A DNA stretch of 51,640 bases from Mesotoga sp. BH458_6_3_2_1 (GTDB taxonomy: Bacteria; Thermotogota; Thermotogae; Petrotogales; Kosmotogaceae), in the NCBI RefSeq assembly GCF_003664995.1, contig NZ_JFHL01000012.1:1-51640 (forward strand). Direction: 5' to 3'. Positions 34,601-43,335 of the stretch are shown piece after piece. Within the stretch, counting starts at the first letter, position 1; each line of letters starts with the position of its first letter. Made by a program: the position numbers and the translations under genes. Under the pieces are notes generated by a model. The model did not search any database, was not told the origin of the DNA, and saw only the letters and a program-made list of their open reading frames with translations.

Positions 34601-35755
34601 ATGCAGAAGAAGCAGATAACTGAGATTTTGCACCATCTTGGAGAAGAAGATCTACCTTGTGGAGCGGTCAATCCTCCATTGTTTCAGACTTCGATTTTCT
34701 CGTTCAAGGACTTTGACGATTTTTCAACGGCCCTTTCAGATGAGACGAACCACTTTCTGTACACGAGGGGGAACAACCCGACTGTAAACATTCTTGAAAA
34801 GAAATTGGCTGCGCTCGAGCATGCGGAGAGAGCAAAGCTTTTCGCGTCGGGCGTCGCTGCGATAGTCTCCAGTATTTCAGCCTTCGTGCAGAGTGGCGAT
34901 CATATAGTGACGATCAAGGACTGCTACAGCTGGACATCCACGTATGTGGCGAAGTATCTAGCAAGATTCGGAGTAGAACACACATTTGTGGAAGGAAGTG
35001 ATGCAAATGAACTTGAGGCGGCACTCAGACCTAACACAAAGATCATATATCTCGAAAGCCCAACAACATTCACTTTCAAACTTCAAGATCTGACCGAAGT
35101 GTCCTCGCTGGGAAGATCAAAGGGAATCAAGACGATAATCGATAATACATGGGCAACTCCGATCTATCAGAATCCGATTGATTTCGGAGTTGATCTCGTG
35201 GTGCATTCGGCTTCGAAATACCTTGGCGGAAACAGCGATGTAGTCGGCGGTGTTGTTGCCGGATCAAATGAAGATGTCAAGAGAATCTTCGAAAAGGAGT
35301 TTCTAAATACCGGGGCCGTGCCCGATCCCTTTGCCGCCTGGCTCATATTGAGGGGAATCAGGACTCTTCATATTCGGATGCCGGTTCATTTTCAGAATGC
35401 GATGGAGCTCAGCAGAAGATTGCAGGAAAACGAAGCCGTTGAATATGTTCTGTATCCTATGCTCGAATCTTCAGATCAGTACTCTCTTGCGAAGAAGCAG
35501 ATGAGGGGAGGTTCCGGCCTCTTTTCGTTCAAGCTCAAAACGAGAGACATCGACAGGATAAAGAAGTTTGTCAACTCTCTCAAGTTCTTCAGGAGGGCAG
35601 TAAGCTGGGGCGGGTATGAGAGCCTAGTCTCTCCCTATGCGGTTTCTCACAGAGATCCCGGTGACAATGTATCTCTGATAAGAATTCACGCAGGATTGGA
35701 GGAAATCGAAGTCCTTTCCGAGGATCTCGAGAACGCAATAAGAACCGTTCTTTGA
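34601..35755 (+). CDS. Cys/Met-metabolism PLP enzyme (cystathionine synthase/lyase type)
   Basis: 384 residues; ATG 34601 has GGAGG 9 bp upstream. Landmarks of the family: YTRGNNPTVNILEKKLAALEHAE, LFASGVAAIVSS, IYLESPTTFTFKLQDL, TIIDNTWATPIYQNPIDFGVDLVVHSASKYLGGNSDVVGG (HSASK carries the PLP lysine) and LRGIRTLHIRM. Known members are cystathionine gamma-synthase, beta- and gamma-lyases and O-acetylhomoserine sulfhydrylase; the sequence alone does not decide. Its place between a sugar importer and a mannosidase is unexpected. Confidence 0.88.
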   Translation: MQKKQITEILHHLGEEDLPCGAVNPPLFQTSIFSFKDFDDFSTALSDETNHFLYTRGNNPTVNILEKKLAALEHAERAKLFASGVAAIVSSISAFVQSGDHIVTIKDCYSWTSTYVAKYLARFGVEHTFVEGSDANELEAALRPNTKIIYLESPTTFTFKLQDLTEVSSLGRSKGIKTIIDNTWATPIYQNPIDFGVDLVVHSASKYLGGNSDVVGGVVAGSNEDVKRIFEKEFLNTGAVPDPFAAWLILRGIRTLHIRMPVHFQNAMELSRRLQENEAVEYVLYPMLESSDQYSLAKKQMRGGSGLFSFKLKTRDIDRIKKFVNSLKFFRRAVSWGGYESLVSPYAVSHRDPGDNVSLIRIHAGLEEIEVLSEDLENAIRTVL

Positions 35756-35811
35756 GTGGTTATTGGTACCGCTCATGATAAATGAGTTTCAGGGATATTG
35801 GAGGAGATACT

Positions 35812-38800
35812 GTGTATCATTCTAGATACGAGTCATACGTTAGGCTCAAAAAGGAACTGTCTGAGCTCTTTCCCTATACTGTGAGAAAGAGAGAGAGTAT
35901 CAGTGACTGGCAGTTCAGCGGATCGCCTTCGGAAACTCCGCCTGAAGAAGGATGGAAAGAGATGTCTGCCGGTTACTGCTGGAATGAAGAGAGCTTTCCC
36001 GTCTGGTTCAGATCGAGTCTTGAGAGAGGGAAGCTTGAAGAGGGCGAAAGGCTCTTTCTAAGAATTGTTCCGGGAGGCGAGAGTCTTGTAATGGTTGACG
36101 GTCGTTCTTATGGCGAGATAAACGTCTATCATCAACTCCTGGATGTAACAAGATTTGCAGACGGAAAAGGGCATATTCTTGATGTTCAGACCGTTCCGAA
36201 GGGGCTCTTCGGTACACATCTGTCCGGACCAGTCTTTGAAGCTGCGGAGCTTCTAACCATAGATGAATCGGTTTCGGGGGCATATCTCGATTTCATGGTG
36301 GCTATCGACGTTTTTGAAGCGACGAAGGATGACCTGCTAGCCGAGAAACTGTTGAAGGTCATCAGCGATTGCCTATCGGAAATTGAGCTGCCGAGATCGA
36401 CGGAACAGTACTTCAAGACCGCTCCGGACAATCCCACCCTTTTTGGTCAGCAGCAATACGGAAGCGTTAATCATCTCTGGCACTCCCCAGATTTCGAGAA
36501 GTCGAGCGGTAATGAATTGCCCGAGGAGTACAAGGCTACGATAATGAACGCGCGAAAAACTCTGAATGACTCAATAGTGAAGCTGAGAGAGGAACACGGA
36601 TCGGCGGGCTCTGTTCAGGTTGCCGGGCAGGCACATATAGACTATGCGTGGCTGTGGCCGATAGACGAAACGAAGAGAAAGATCAGAAGAACCTTTGCCA
36701 ATGCGCTTAGGCTTATGGAGAAATATCCCGAGTTTGTGTATATCCAGTCTTCGGCACAGATGTATAAGGATCTTAAGGAGAACGATCCAGAACTCTACGA
36801 GAGAGTCAGGGAGAGTATAGCAAGGGGAAGCTGGGAAGCGATAGGCGGAATGTGGGTCGAAAGCGACTGCAACATTTCCAGCGCGGAGTCTCTCGCTAGG
36901 CAGTTCCTCTACGGTCAGAAGTTCTTTGAAGAGGAGTTTGGTATCAGGTCGTCGGTAGCGTGGCTGCCTGATGTTTTCGGTTTCTCCTGGATACTTCCCC
37001 AGATTATGAAAGAGGCGGGAATAAAGTACTTCTCCACGACTAAGCTGAAATGGAATGAGAAGAACCGCTTTCCCCTCGACCTCTTCCGCTGGAGAGGTTT
37101 GGACGGAAGTGAGATCGTTTGTCATTTCTTCGATAACCCTCAAGGGGGCTACAACGGAATGATCAACCCCGAAGCCGTTCTAGGAACATGGAATAACTTT
37201 CAGAACAAGCAGATTTACAACAAAACAGTCACAACTTTTGGCTACGGAGATGGCGGCGGAGGCCCGACCGATGAGATGCTGGAGTACTATGAACGGTTGA
37301 AGAACTATCCCGGAATGCCATGCCTTGAAATGGCCCCACTGCAGAAGTACTACGAGAATCTGCCGAAGGATAGTGAGCTGCCCGTTTGGGATGACGAACT
37401 TTACTTCGAACTGCACAGAGGTACTTTCACGACTCAGGCAAGAACTAAGAAGCTCCACAAAGAGGCCGAAGACGCGCTGTACAGACTTGAAGTATTGGGA
37501 GCGCTACTTGTCGAGAGAGAAGGGTATCCGATCGAGAGAGTTCGGAAGCTGTGGGAGATTCTTCTTCACAATGAATTTCACGATATCCTTCCCGGCTCGT
37601 CGATCAACGAAGCGCATCATCAGGCTGAAAACGAACTCGGCGAGGTGATCGCCGAGGCTGACGAGATCTCCGGAGGCTTCCTGAGTTCCAGGAGCGATGG
37701 AAATGCCCTGTTCAGAACCATTATCAATTCAGGTTCATTTCCGCGAGAAGTAATCTTTTCCGATGAAGGCGAGAGATGTTTGCGGAGGTCTGACGGCAAG
37801 AAGCTCGCCTCCCAAAAAACGTATGATGGAAAATCCGTATACAGTCTCGACGAGAAGATCTCTCCTTTCTCCGCTCAAGTCTTTGAATACATTGACGAGA
37901 AAGTCGAGCGGTACGCGCCCGATGGCGACACCTTGATGGAGAACGCTTATTTGATCGTTGAAGTGCATGCTGACGGAAGTATATCTGCCTACGACAAGAT
38001 ACTTGACAGAAAGCTTCTTTCTGGACCGGGAAATTCTCTCTATGTCTATAAAGACATTCCCGTTGCATGGGACGGCTGGGATATCGATCATGACTATGCC
38101 AGATCGAGAAAAAGGCTCGATGCTTATGAAGTGAGAACGATAGAAAGCGGCCCTGTAAGGAAAGTAGTTCAGGCAACTTATCATTACGAGGGAAGCTCGA
38201 TAATACAGAGATACGTCCTGAATGCCTCTTCAAAGAGGTTGGATATTGAAACTGAAATCGACTGGCACACCAGAAGGACCTTGCTAAAGGCTCTTTTTCC
38301 TGTCAATCTTCTCTCCAGGGAAATCAGGTGCGACCTTTCGGCCGGCCATTCGTTCAGAAGCACGAGGGTCAGAAACTCCTTTGAGGAAGCGCGATTTGAA
38401 TTTCCGGCTCATCGATGGGTGGAGGTTTCGGAACCGGGTTTCGCCGTCTCTATATTGAATGACGGCAAATACGGCCACGCCTGCTCCGATTCCGAGTTTT
38501 CGTTGACGCTTCTCAGATCGCCGATCTATCCTGATTTCTTCGCCGACGAGGGAAGGCACAGTTTCACGTACTCGTTGTTTTCTCATGACTCCACAGACTC
38601 TCTAGAAGCAGTAGTAGAAGCAGAAGGCCTCAATAAACCACTAGTTCTGGCATCTGGCAGGGTGGATTTCGGTGAAGACTGCCTTCAGATATCGGCCAGG
38701 AATCTGAAAGTTCTCGCCTTGAAACACTCCGAGGGAACCGGTTATGTGCTCAGAGTGGCCGAAGTTGAAGGCAGATGTGGGGTTGCCAGTGTCAGAACTT

Positions 38801-38928
38801 CTATGCCCTTTGAGCGTTGCTGGATCTCCAACATTCTTGAAGACAAGGCCAGCGAACTTCCTGTTGTAGATGGAAGGGTTCAAATCGAGTACAGGCAGTT
38901 CGGCTTACATACTCTGATTTTTGAGTGA
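35812..38928 (+). CDS. Alpha-mannosidase, glycoside hydrolase family 38
   Basis: The start GTG 35812 has TTGGAGG 7 bp upstream; ATG 35782 has none. About 1038 residues, the usual GH38 length. The zinc site AGQAHIDYAWLWPIDETKRK is near residue 275, and the nucleophile Asp lies in SSVAWLPDVFGFSW near 385. GGMWVESDCNISS, YFSTTKLKWNEKNRFP, FGYGDGGGGPTDEML and LLHNEFHDILPGSSI are further family blocks. The C-terminal half is the beta-sandwich (IIQRYVLNASSKRLDIETEIDW). There is no signal peptide, so it acts in the cytoplasm on imported mannosides, consistent with the importer upstream. Confidence 0.95.
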   Translation: MYHSRYESYVRLKKELSELFPYTVRKRESISDWQFSGSPSETPPEEGWKEMSAGYCWNEESFPVWFRSSLERGKLEEGERLFLRIVPGGESLVMVDGRSYGEINVYHQLLDVTRFADGKGHILDVQTVPKGLFGTHLSGPVFEAAELLTIDESVSGAYLDFMVAIDVFEATKDDLLAEKLLKVISDCLSEIELPRSTEQYFKTAPDNPTLFGQQQYGSVNHLWHSPDFEKSSGNELPEEYKATIMNARKTLNDSIVKLREEHGSAGSVQVAGQAHIDYAWLWPIDETKRKIRRTFANALRLMEKYPEFVYIQSSAQMYKDLKENDPELYERVRESIARGSWEAIGGMWVESDCNISSAESLARQFLYGQKFFEEEFGIRSSVAWLPDVFGFSWILPQIMKEAGIKYFSTTKLKWNEKNRFPLDLFRWRGLDGSEIVCHFFDNPQGGYNGMINPEAVLGTWNNFQNKQIYNKTVTTFGYGDGGGGPTDEMLEYYERLKNYPGMPCLEMAPLQKYYENLPKDSELPVWDDELYFELHRGTFTTQARTKKLHKEAEDALYRLEVLGALLVEREGYPIERVRKLWEILLHNEFHDILPGSSINEAHHQAENELGEVIAEADEISGGFLSSRSDGNALFRTIINSGSFPREVIFSDEGERCLRRSDGKKLASQKTYDGKSVYSLDEKISPFSAQVFEYIDEKVERYAPDGDTLMENAYLIVEVHADGSISAYDKILDRKLLSGPGNSLYVYKDIPVAWDGWDIDHDYARSRKRLDAYEVRTIESGPVRKVVQATYHYEGSSIIQRYVLNASSKRLDIETEIDWHTRRTLLKALFPVNLLSREIRCDLSAGHSFRSTRVRNSFEEARFEFPAHRWVEVSEPGFAVSILNDGKYGHACSDSEFSLTLLRSPIYPDFFADEGRHSFTYSLFSHDSTDSLEAVVEAEGLNKPLVLASGRVDFGEDCLQISARNLKVLALKHSEGTGYVLRVAEVEGRCGVASVRTSMPFERCWISNILEDKASELPVVDGRVQIEYRQFGLHTLIFE

Positions 38929-38955
38929 AGAGAGAAGCTTTGGGAAGTGATGAAG

Positions 38956-39882
38956 ATGAATGAAGCAGAAGGAAAGATACTGGGTATAGATATTGGAGGC
39001 ACGAAGACCGCAGTTGTTTTGGGCGATGAAGACCTGAATATCATCAGGAGAAGGGAGTTTCCTACTGAACCCGATAGCGGTTTTGAAAACTTTGTCGAGA
39101 GACTCTCTTTTGAAATCGATGCTCTGGTGGAGAGGGAGGTTCCGGCCAGAGCGGGAGTATCTGTTGGAGGTCCAATGGATGCAAATACGGGAACTCTTTA
39201 CAATCCTCCTCATCTCAGGTGGGGGACGGTCAACATAGTAGAACCGCTTGAGGAACGTTTTCATTTTTCCGTGACAGCTCAGCACGATGGAAGAGCCGGA
39301 GCCCTGGCAGAAAGTATTCTGGGAGCAGGAAAGGGTTTCTCAAACATTATCTTTCTGACGCTTGGGACAGGCCTTGGAGCGGGAATAATCATAGACGGCA
39401 AAGTGTACAGTGGATCGAAGGGATTAGCCGGAGAGGTCGGTCACATGCGAGTGGCCGATGACGGACCGTCGCTCTTCGGCAAGAACGGTTCCTGGGAATC
39501 ATATTGCGGCGGAACAGGGATTTCGCTGTATGCCAGTTATAGATTCCCGGAGAGATTCAGACGGGGAACAACCGCCGAAGAAATCGCAGGTTTGGCCTTG
39601 AAGGGAGATGCTTACGCTGTCATAGTACTTGAGGAAAGCGGAACTTACTTCGGCAAAGGTCTGGCAGTGCTTCTGGACATTCTGGATCCTGACAGAATAA
39701 TACTTGGAAATCTTGCGTGGCGTCTTCCCGAAGTATGGCTGGAGTCTGCAATGAAGAAGGCTGTCTGTGAGTCTTTGATTGGTGAGGAAGCGAGAGAAAG
39801 AGTCGTTCTCTCCGGACTCAAAGACAAGATCGGTGATTACGCGGCGTTGATTGTGGCCAGTGGAAGAGGAGGGAGGCGATAG
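38956..39882 (+). CDS. ROK sugar kinase without zinc-cysteine motif
   Basis: About 308 residues; start at ATG 38956 or 38950 (GGGAAG 9 or 3 bp upstream). ROK features: ILGIDIGGTKTAVVLGDED, VGGPMDANTGTLYNPPHLRW, AQHDGRAGALAES, LTLGTGLGAGIIIDGKVYSGSKGLAGEVGHMRV and LDILDPDRIILG. The EVGH histidine is kept, but the usual CxCGxxGCxE block is replaced by LFGKNGSWESYCGGTG, so structural zinc is probably not bound. Located after the mannosidase, it may phosphorylate released mannose or another hexose (inference). Confidence 0.87.
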   Translation: MNEAEGKILGIDIGGTKTAVVLGDEDLNIIRRREFPTEPDSGFENFVERLSFEIDALVEREVPARAGVSVGGPMDANTGTLYNPPHLRWGTVNIVEPLEERFHFSVTAQHDGRAGALAESILGAGKGFSNIIFLTLGTGLGAGIIIDGKVYSGSKGLAGEVGHMRVADDGPSLFGKNGSWESYCGGTGISLYASYRFPERFRRGTTAEEIAGLALKGDAYAVIVLEESGTYFGKGLAVLLDILDPDRIILGNLAWRLPEVWLESAMKKAVCESLIGEEARERVVLSGLKDKIGDYAALIVASGRGGRR

Positions 39883-39885
39883 GAG

Positions 39886-40482
39886 ATGGAGCTTGAAGAC
39901 GTGGCCCGAAAGGCCTTTGAAGAAAGCATAAGGGTGAAGAAAGAGTTCATTGGACGTTATGGAGAGGCTCTTCTAGAGGTTGCCCGTGAGGTAGTACGTA
40001 GAATCGGTAACGGTGGCACGGTCTATTTCATGGGAAATGGAGGAAGCGCTGCAGATGCCGCTCATCTGGCAGCGGAACTTGTGGGAAGATTCTATCTCGA
40101 GAGAAGGCCGATAAGGGCAGTGTCCTTGCCCAGCAACGACTCGATTCTTACCGAGATCCCGAATGATTTCGGATATGATCAAATCTTTTCGAGACAGTTG
40201 GAAGCCTTTCTGAGAGAAGAGGATGTGGTAATAGCCATAAGCACGAGCGGGAACTCGAAGAATGTAATTAAGGGTCTCGAAGTGGCTAAGAAAAGGCTCT
40301 CTTTTAGAATTGGCATGACTGGCAGGACGGGCGGCGAAATGGTCGATCGATGTGACTATTTATTCAAGGTTGATTCAACGGATGTGCCGAGAATACAGGA
40401 GACACACATAACACTGGGACACGTGCTGTGCCAGCTAGTAGAAGCTATGGTAGCTGAAAAAAATAGAATTGGGCAGATTTGA
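39886..40482 (+). CDS. gmhA: SIS-domain phosphoheptose isomerase (GmhA-like)
   Basis: 198 residues, close to the GmhA family length; starts 3 bp after the ROK stop with GGGAGG upstream. GmhA signatures: GTVYFMGNGGSAADAAHLAAELVGRF, PIRAVSLPSNDSILTEIPNDFGYDQIFSRQLEAF, VVIAISTSGNSKNVIKGLEVAKKR and the C-terminal IQETHITLGHVLCQLVE with catalytic His. The classic reaction is sedoheptulose 7-phosphate to D-glycero-D-manno-heptose 7-phosphate. In this catabolic-looking block another phosphoketose is possible. It is followed by an unrecognised gene and a PfkB kinase-HAD fusion, the order expected for heptose-type sugar processing. Confidence 0.87.
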   Translation: MELEDVARKAFEESIRVKKEFIGRYGEALLEVAREVVRRIGNGGTVYFMGNGGSAADAAHLAAELVGRFYLERRPIRAVSLPSNDSILTEIPNDFGYDQIFSRQLEAFLREEDVVIAISTSGNSKNVIKGLEVAKKRLSFRIGMTGRTGGEMVDRCDYLFKVDSTDVPRIQETHITLGHVLCQLVEAMVAEKNRIGQI

Positions 40483-40498
40483 AACGGCAGGTGGAATG

Positions 40499-41500
40499 AT
40501 GAGATACGACGGAAAGTTCAAGATATTCGACAGTTCAAGTATAAGAACCTATCCGCTTAAGGATAGACCAAGCGAGGTCTCTATCTCAGACTTGATCGAT
40601 GAAAATGAAGCGATCGATGAAGCAGAAAGCTACTCTTCAAGAGATCTGGAAGAGCTGGCTTCGAAGGTTGTGGAAGCTAGAAGGCAGGACAGACCGGTGA
40701 TAGTATTCAGCGGGGCCCATATAATCAAGAATGGTATGGGGCCGCTTCTTTCATCGCTCATAAAGAAGGGAATCATTTCTGCCCTTGGAGTCAACGGGGC
40801 CTTTACAATACACGATTTCGAACTGGCCTACTGCGGAAAGACCTCCGAGAGCATTCCCAACGCCTTATCAGAAGGACTTTTCGGCTTTGCAGAAGAGACG
40901 AACAGATACATAAACCAGGCACTTGTCCATGGAAACAGTCTTCTTATTGGTTATGGAGAGTCAATTGGCAGATTGATATCTGGCGAACCCTTTCCCGAAA
41001 AGGCGAAATGTATGTACCCCGAGGTTTCGGTTCAGTATAACGCGTTCCAGAAAGACATTCCGCTCTGTGTTCATTGCGCCGTGGGAACGGATATCTTTCA
41101 TATGACTGCTCACTTCGATGGAGAGGCTCTTGGTGGTTGTTCCGGAAGAGACTTCCTTGTATTCGCCAACGAGATTTCGAAACTGGAGAATGGCGGAGTA
41201 GTCATAGTCATCGGTTCGGCCGTGATAGGGGTTGAAGTGATACTGAAGGCGATTTCGATGGCCGCAAATGTTGGAAAACCTCCAAAGGGAATCACAACGG
41301 CCAGCTTCGACATAAGAGAGGCTGATCTCGAGCAAGCTTCCAAAAACAACAAGAGCGCTCCTTCTTACTACTTTCGGGACATAAAATCGATCGTGACAAG
41401 AATTCCCAAAGCATTTGGCGGTAATGGTTACTACATAAAGGGCGATCACAGAGAGACTCTGCCGGCATTTTACAGGGCGATTGTGAGGAGATCGGTATGA
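40499..41500 (+). CDS. Unrecognised conserved-looking cytoplasmic protein
   Basis: 333 residues from ATG 40499 or 40496 (AGGTGG just upstream; ATG/GTG at 40469 would overlap gmhA). It has no signal peptide. Noticeable blocks are RPVIVFSGAHIIKNGMGP, LIKKGIISALGVNGAFTIHDFELAYCGKTSE, VSVQYNAFQKDIPLCVHCAVGTDIFHM and GGVVIVIGSAVIGVEVILKA, which read as alternating strands and helices of a Rossmann-like fold, with a faint resemblance to deoxyhypusine-synthase-type NAD proteins. I cannot assign a function. It overlaps the downstream gene by 4 bp (ATGA) and sits between an isomerase and a kinase-phosphatase, so a step on the same phosphosugar is likely. Confidence 0.75.
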   Translation: MRYDGKFKIFDSSSIRTYPLKDRPSEVSISDLIDENEAIDEAESYSSRDLEELASKVVEARRQDRPVIVFSGAHIIKNGMGPLLSSLIKKGIISALGVNGAFTIHDFELAYCGKTSESIPNALSEGLFGFAEETNRYINQALVHGNSLLIGYGESIGRLISGEPFPEKAKCMYPEVSVQYNAFQKDIPLCVHCAVGTDIFHMTAHFDGEALGGCSGRDFLVFANEISKLENGGVVIVIGSAVIGVEVILKAISMAANVGKPPKGITTASFDIREADLEQASKNNKSAPSYYFRDIKSIVTRIPKAFGGNGYYIKGDHRETLPAFYRAIVRRSV

Positions 41501-43332
41501 GTCCAATGAATGAAAAGAAGCCAAGAATCCTCGTTATCGGAGACTTGTTTCTGGACAGGTACGTCTATTACGATCCCGCTCTGTCGAAACCAAGCCTAGA
41601 GACGGGGCTCATGACAGTAACTGGAATCAAAGAGGAGTTTTCTCCCGGGGCTGCTGGAAACGTGGCCAAGAATCTTGCGATGCTTGATGTGGAAGTAATC
41701 GTGCTGGGGCCTGTGGGCTGCGACGGAAGGCTGTACGATCTCGAAAGAGAACTCAGTAGGTACGGAATATGCACTCAGTTCCTAATAAAGTCGCAGGCTC
41801 ATGTCACGCCAGTTTATACAAAGTTCATAAACTTGACCACGGGTGAGGAGGATCTTCCAAGGCTGGACGTTCCTCCGACTGGTCTGAACGAGACAAGCAA
41901 AGCCGAGATGCTAGGAGCAATCGGACTTCTTGTGCCAACCGTCGATGCCGTCGTTGTCGAAGACCAGGCAGACATTCCCGGGAGGGGATGTGTAGATAAC
42001 GAGATAGTATGCCGCCTTCTCGAAATGCGCACAAGATTTCGAGACAAGATCTTCATAGCTGATTCCAGGACCAAACCCGAGGCCTTCACCGGTTTTCTTG
42101 TGAAGGCTAACTTGAATGAATTCATCCGTGGTTTGAAGGGAATGGATATCCTGAGCAAAGATGAAAGCGAAGTTCCCGACAAAATACTGGTCCAGCGACA
42201 TTTGGTGGATTTCTCTCGGAAAGTCAGATCGCCAGTTGTAATTACCGCTGGCGAAGATGGATCGTTCTGTTTCGAGTATGGTGTGTTGAACCGGGTTTTC
42301 AGGCTTGACGGAGAAGTGAGAGATGTCTGTGGAGCGGGAGATGCTTACATTGCCGCACTCACGGTAGATCAATGCTCTGAAGAAAACACCTTATTGGATT
42401 CAGCTAGAATGGCAACGAAAGCCGCAGCACTCTGCGTCTCTCAGAAAGGGACAGGAACACTTTCAATACAAGCGCTTTCCGCGTTGAGTGAACCCGAATA
42501 CTCCGAAATCGATGATCCTTCAATCTTCAGGAACACCTGCAGGCTTCCTGGTAATGTTAAGCGAGTACTCTTCGATTTTGATGGCACGATTTCTCTCCTA
42601 AGAGAGGGCTGGCAGCCAATTATGAGAGATCTCATGATACGTTTCATTACCGGAAAGAAGCAGATTGGAGAAGACGAGCTTTCAAGACTCAGGGTCGAGG
42701 TAAACGAATTTATTGCTGAAACCACAGGTTTTCAAACAATACTGCAGATGGAGGGACTCCGTAAGCTCGTTGTTCAGTACGGGTTTGTTCCACCTGACGA
42801 GATTATGACTCCACTGGAGTATAAGAAGATCTATACCGGATACTTAAAAGATATAGTGAAGAAACGCATCAATGAAAACACTAAAAGCAGATACTTACTT
42901 CGCGGAGCGCTTGGGTTCCTGAAGGCCCTGCGAAAAAGGGGAGTCACTCTTCTGGTTGCATCGGGAACCGATAAGGAAGATGTGATAAAGGAAACAAAAT
43001 ACCTAGGAGTACACAGCTACATGAATGGCGGGGTCTTTGGAGCATTGAACAGCGTCGAGGAGTATTCGAAAAAGAAAGTCATTGAAAGGCTCATGAAAGA
43101 GGAGAAAATAAAGCCCGACGAACTCGTTGTAATAGGCGATGGGCCCGTTGAAATCACTGTAGGCAGAGAAGCCGGGGCATTCACCTTAGGGGTTGCCTCA
43201 AATGAGAAGGCCGGTTTTGGCTGGAACAAAGAGAAATTTGAAAGACTGGAGAAAGCCGGGGCAGACGTAATAATTCCCGATTTCTCGACTAGAGCCTCGC
43301 TTACGAAACTAATTTTCAAGAATGAGATCTGA
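41497..43332 (+). CDS. PfkB sugar kinase fused to HAD phosphatase
   Basis: 611 residues, starting in an ATGA overlap with AGGAG upstream. Residues ~10-335 are a PfkB/ribokinase domain most like the heptose-7-phosphate kinase half of HldE (RILVIGDLFLDRYVYYDP, SPGAAGNVAKNLAMLDVEV, AVVVEDQAD, and the anion-hole/base motif DVCGAGDAYIAAL near 276). Residues ~355-605 are a HAD phosphatase (RVLFDFDGTISLL near 360, LLVASGTDKEDV, VVIGDGPVEITVGREAGA near 547). HldE normally carries a nucleotidyltransferase instead; here a phosphatase takes its place, which could do the GmhB step (inference). The mosaic repeat starts directly after the stop. Confidence 0.85.
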   Translation: MSPMNEKKPRILVIGDLFLDRYVYYDPALSKPSLETGLMTVTGIKEEFSPGAAGNVAKNLAMLDVEVIVLGPVGCDGRLYDLERELSRYGICTQFLIKSQAHVTPVYTKFINLTTGEEDLPRLDVPPTGLNETSKAEMLGAIGLLVPTVDAVVVEDQADIPGRGCVDNEIVCRLLEMRTRFRDKIFIADSRTKPEAFTGFLVKANLNEFIRGLKGMDILSKDESEVPDKILVQRHLVDFSRKVRSPVVITAGEDGSFCFEYGVLNRVFRLDGEVRDVCGAGDAYIAALTVDQCSEENTLLDSARMATKAAALCVSQKGTGTLSIQALSALSEPEYSEIDDPSIFRNTCRLPGNVKRVLFDFDGTISLLREGWQPIMRDLMIRFITGKKQIGEDELSRLRVEVNEFIAETTGFQTILQMEGLRKLVVQYGFVPPDEIMTPLEYKKIYTGYLKDIVKKRINENTKSRYLLRGALGFLKALRKRGVTLLVASGTDKEDVIKETKYLGVHSYMNGGVFGALNSVEEYSKKKVIERLMKEEKIKPDELVVIGDGPVEITVGREAGAFTLGVASNEKAGFGWNKEKFERLEKAGADVIIPDFSTRASLTKLIFKNEI

Positions 43333-43335
43333 TAG

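Noticed and set aside
40469-40498. Earlier start for the unknown protein
   Set aside because: It would overlap gmhA by 14 bp and has no ribosome site, while AGGTGG precedes ATG 40496/40499.
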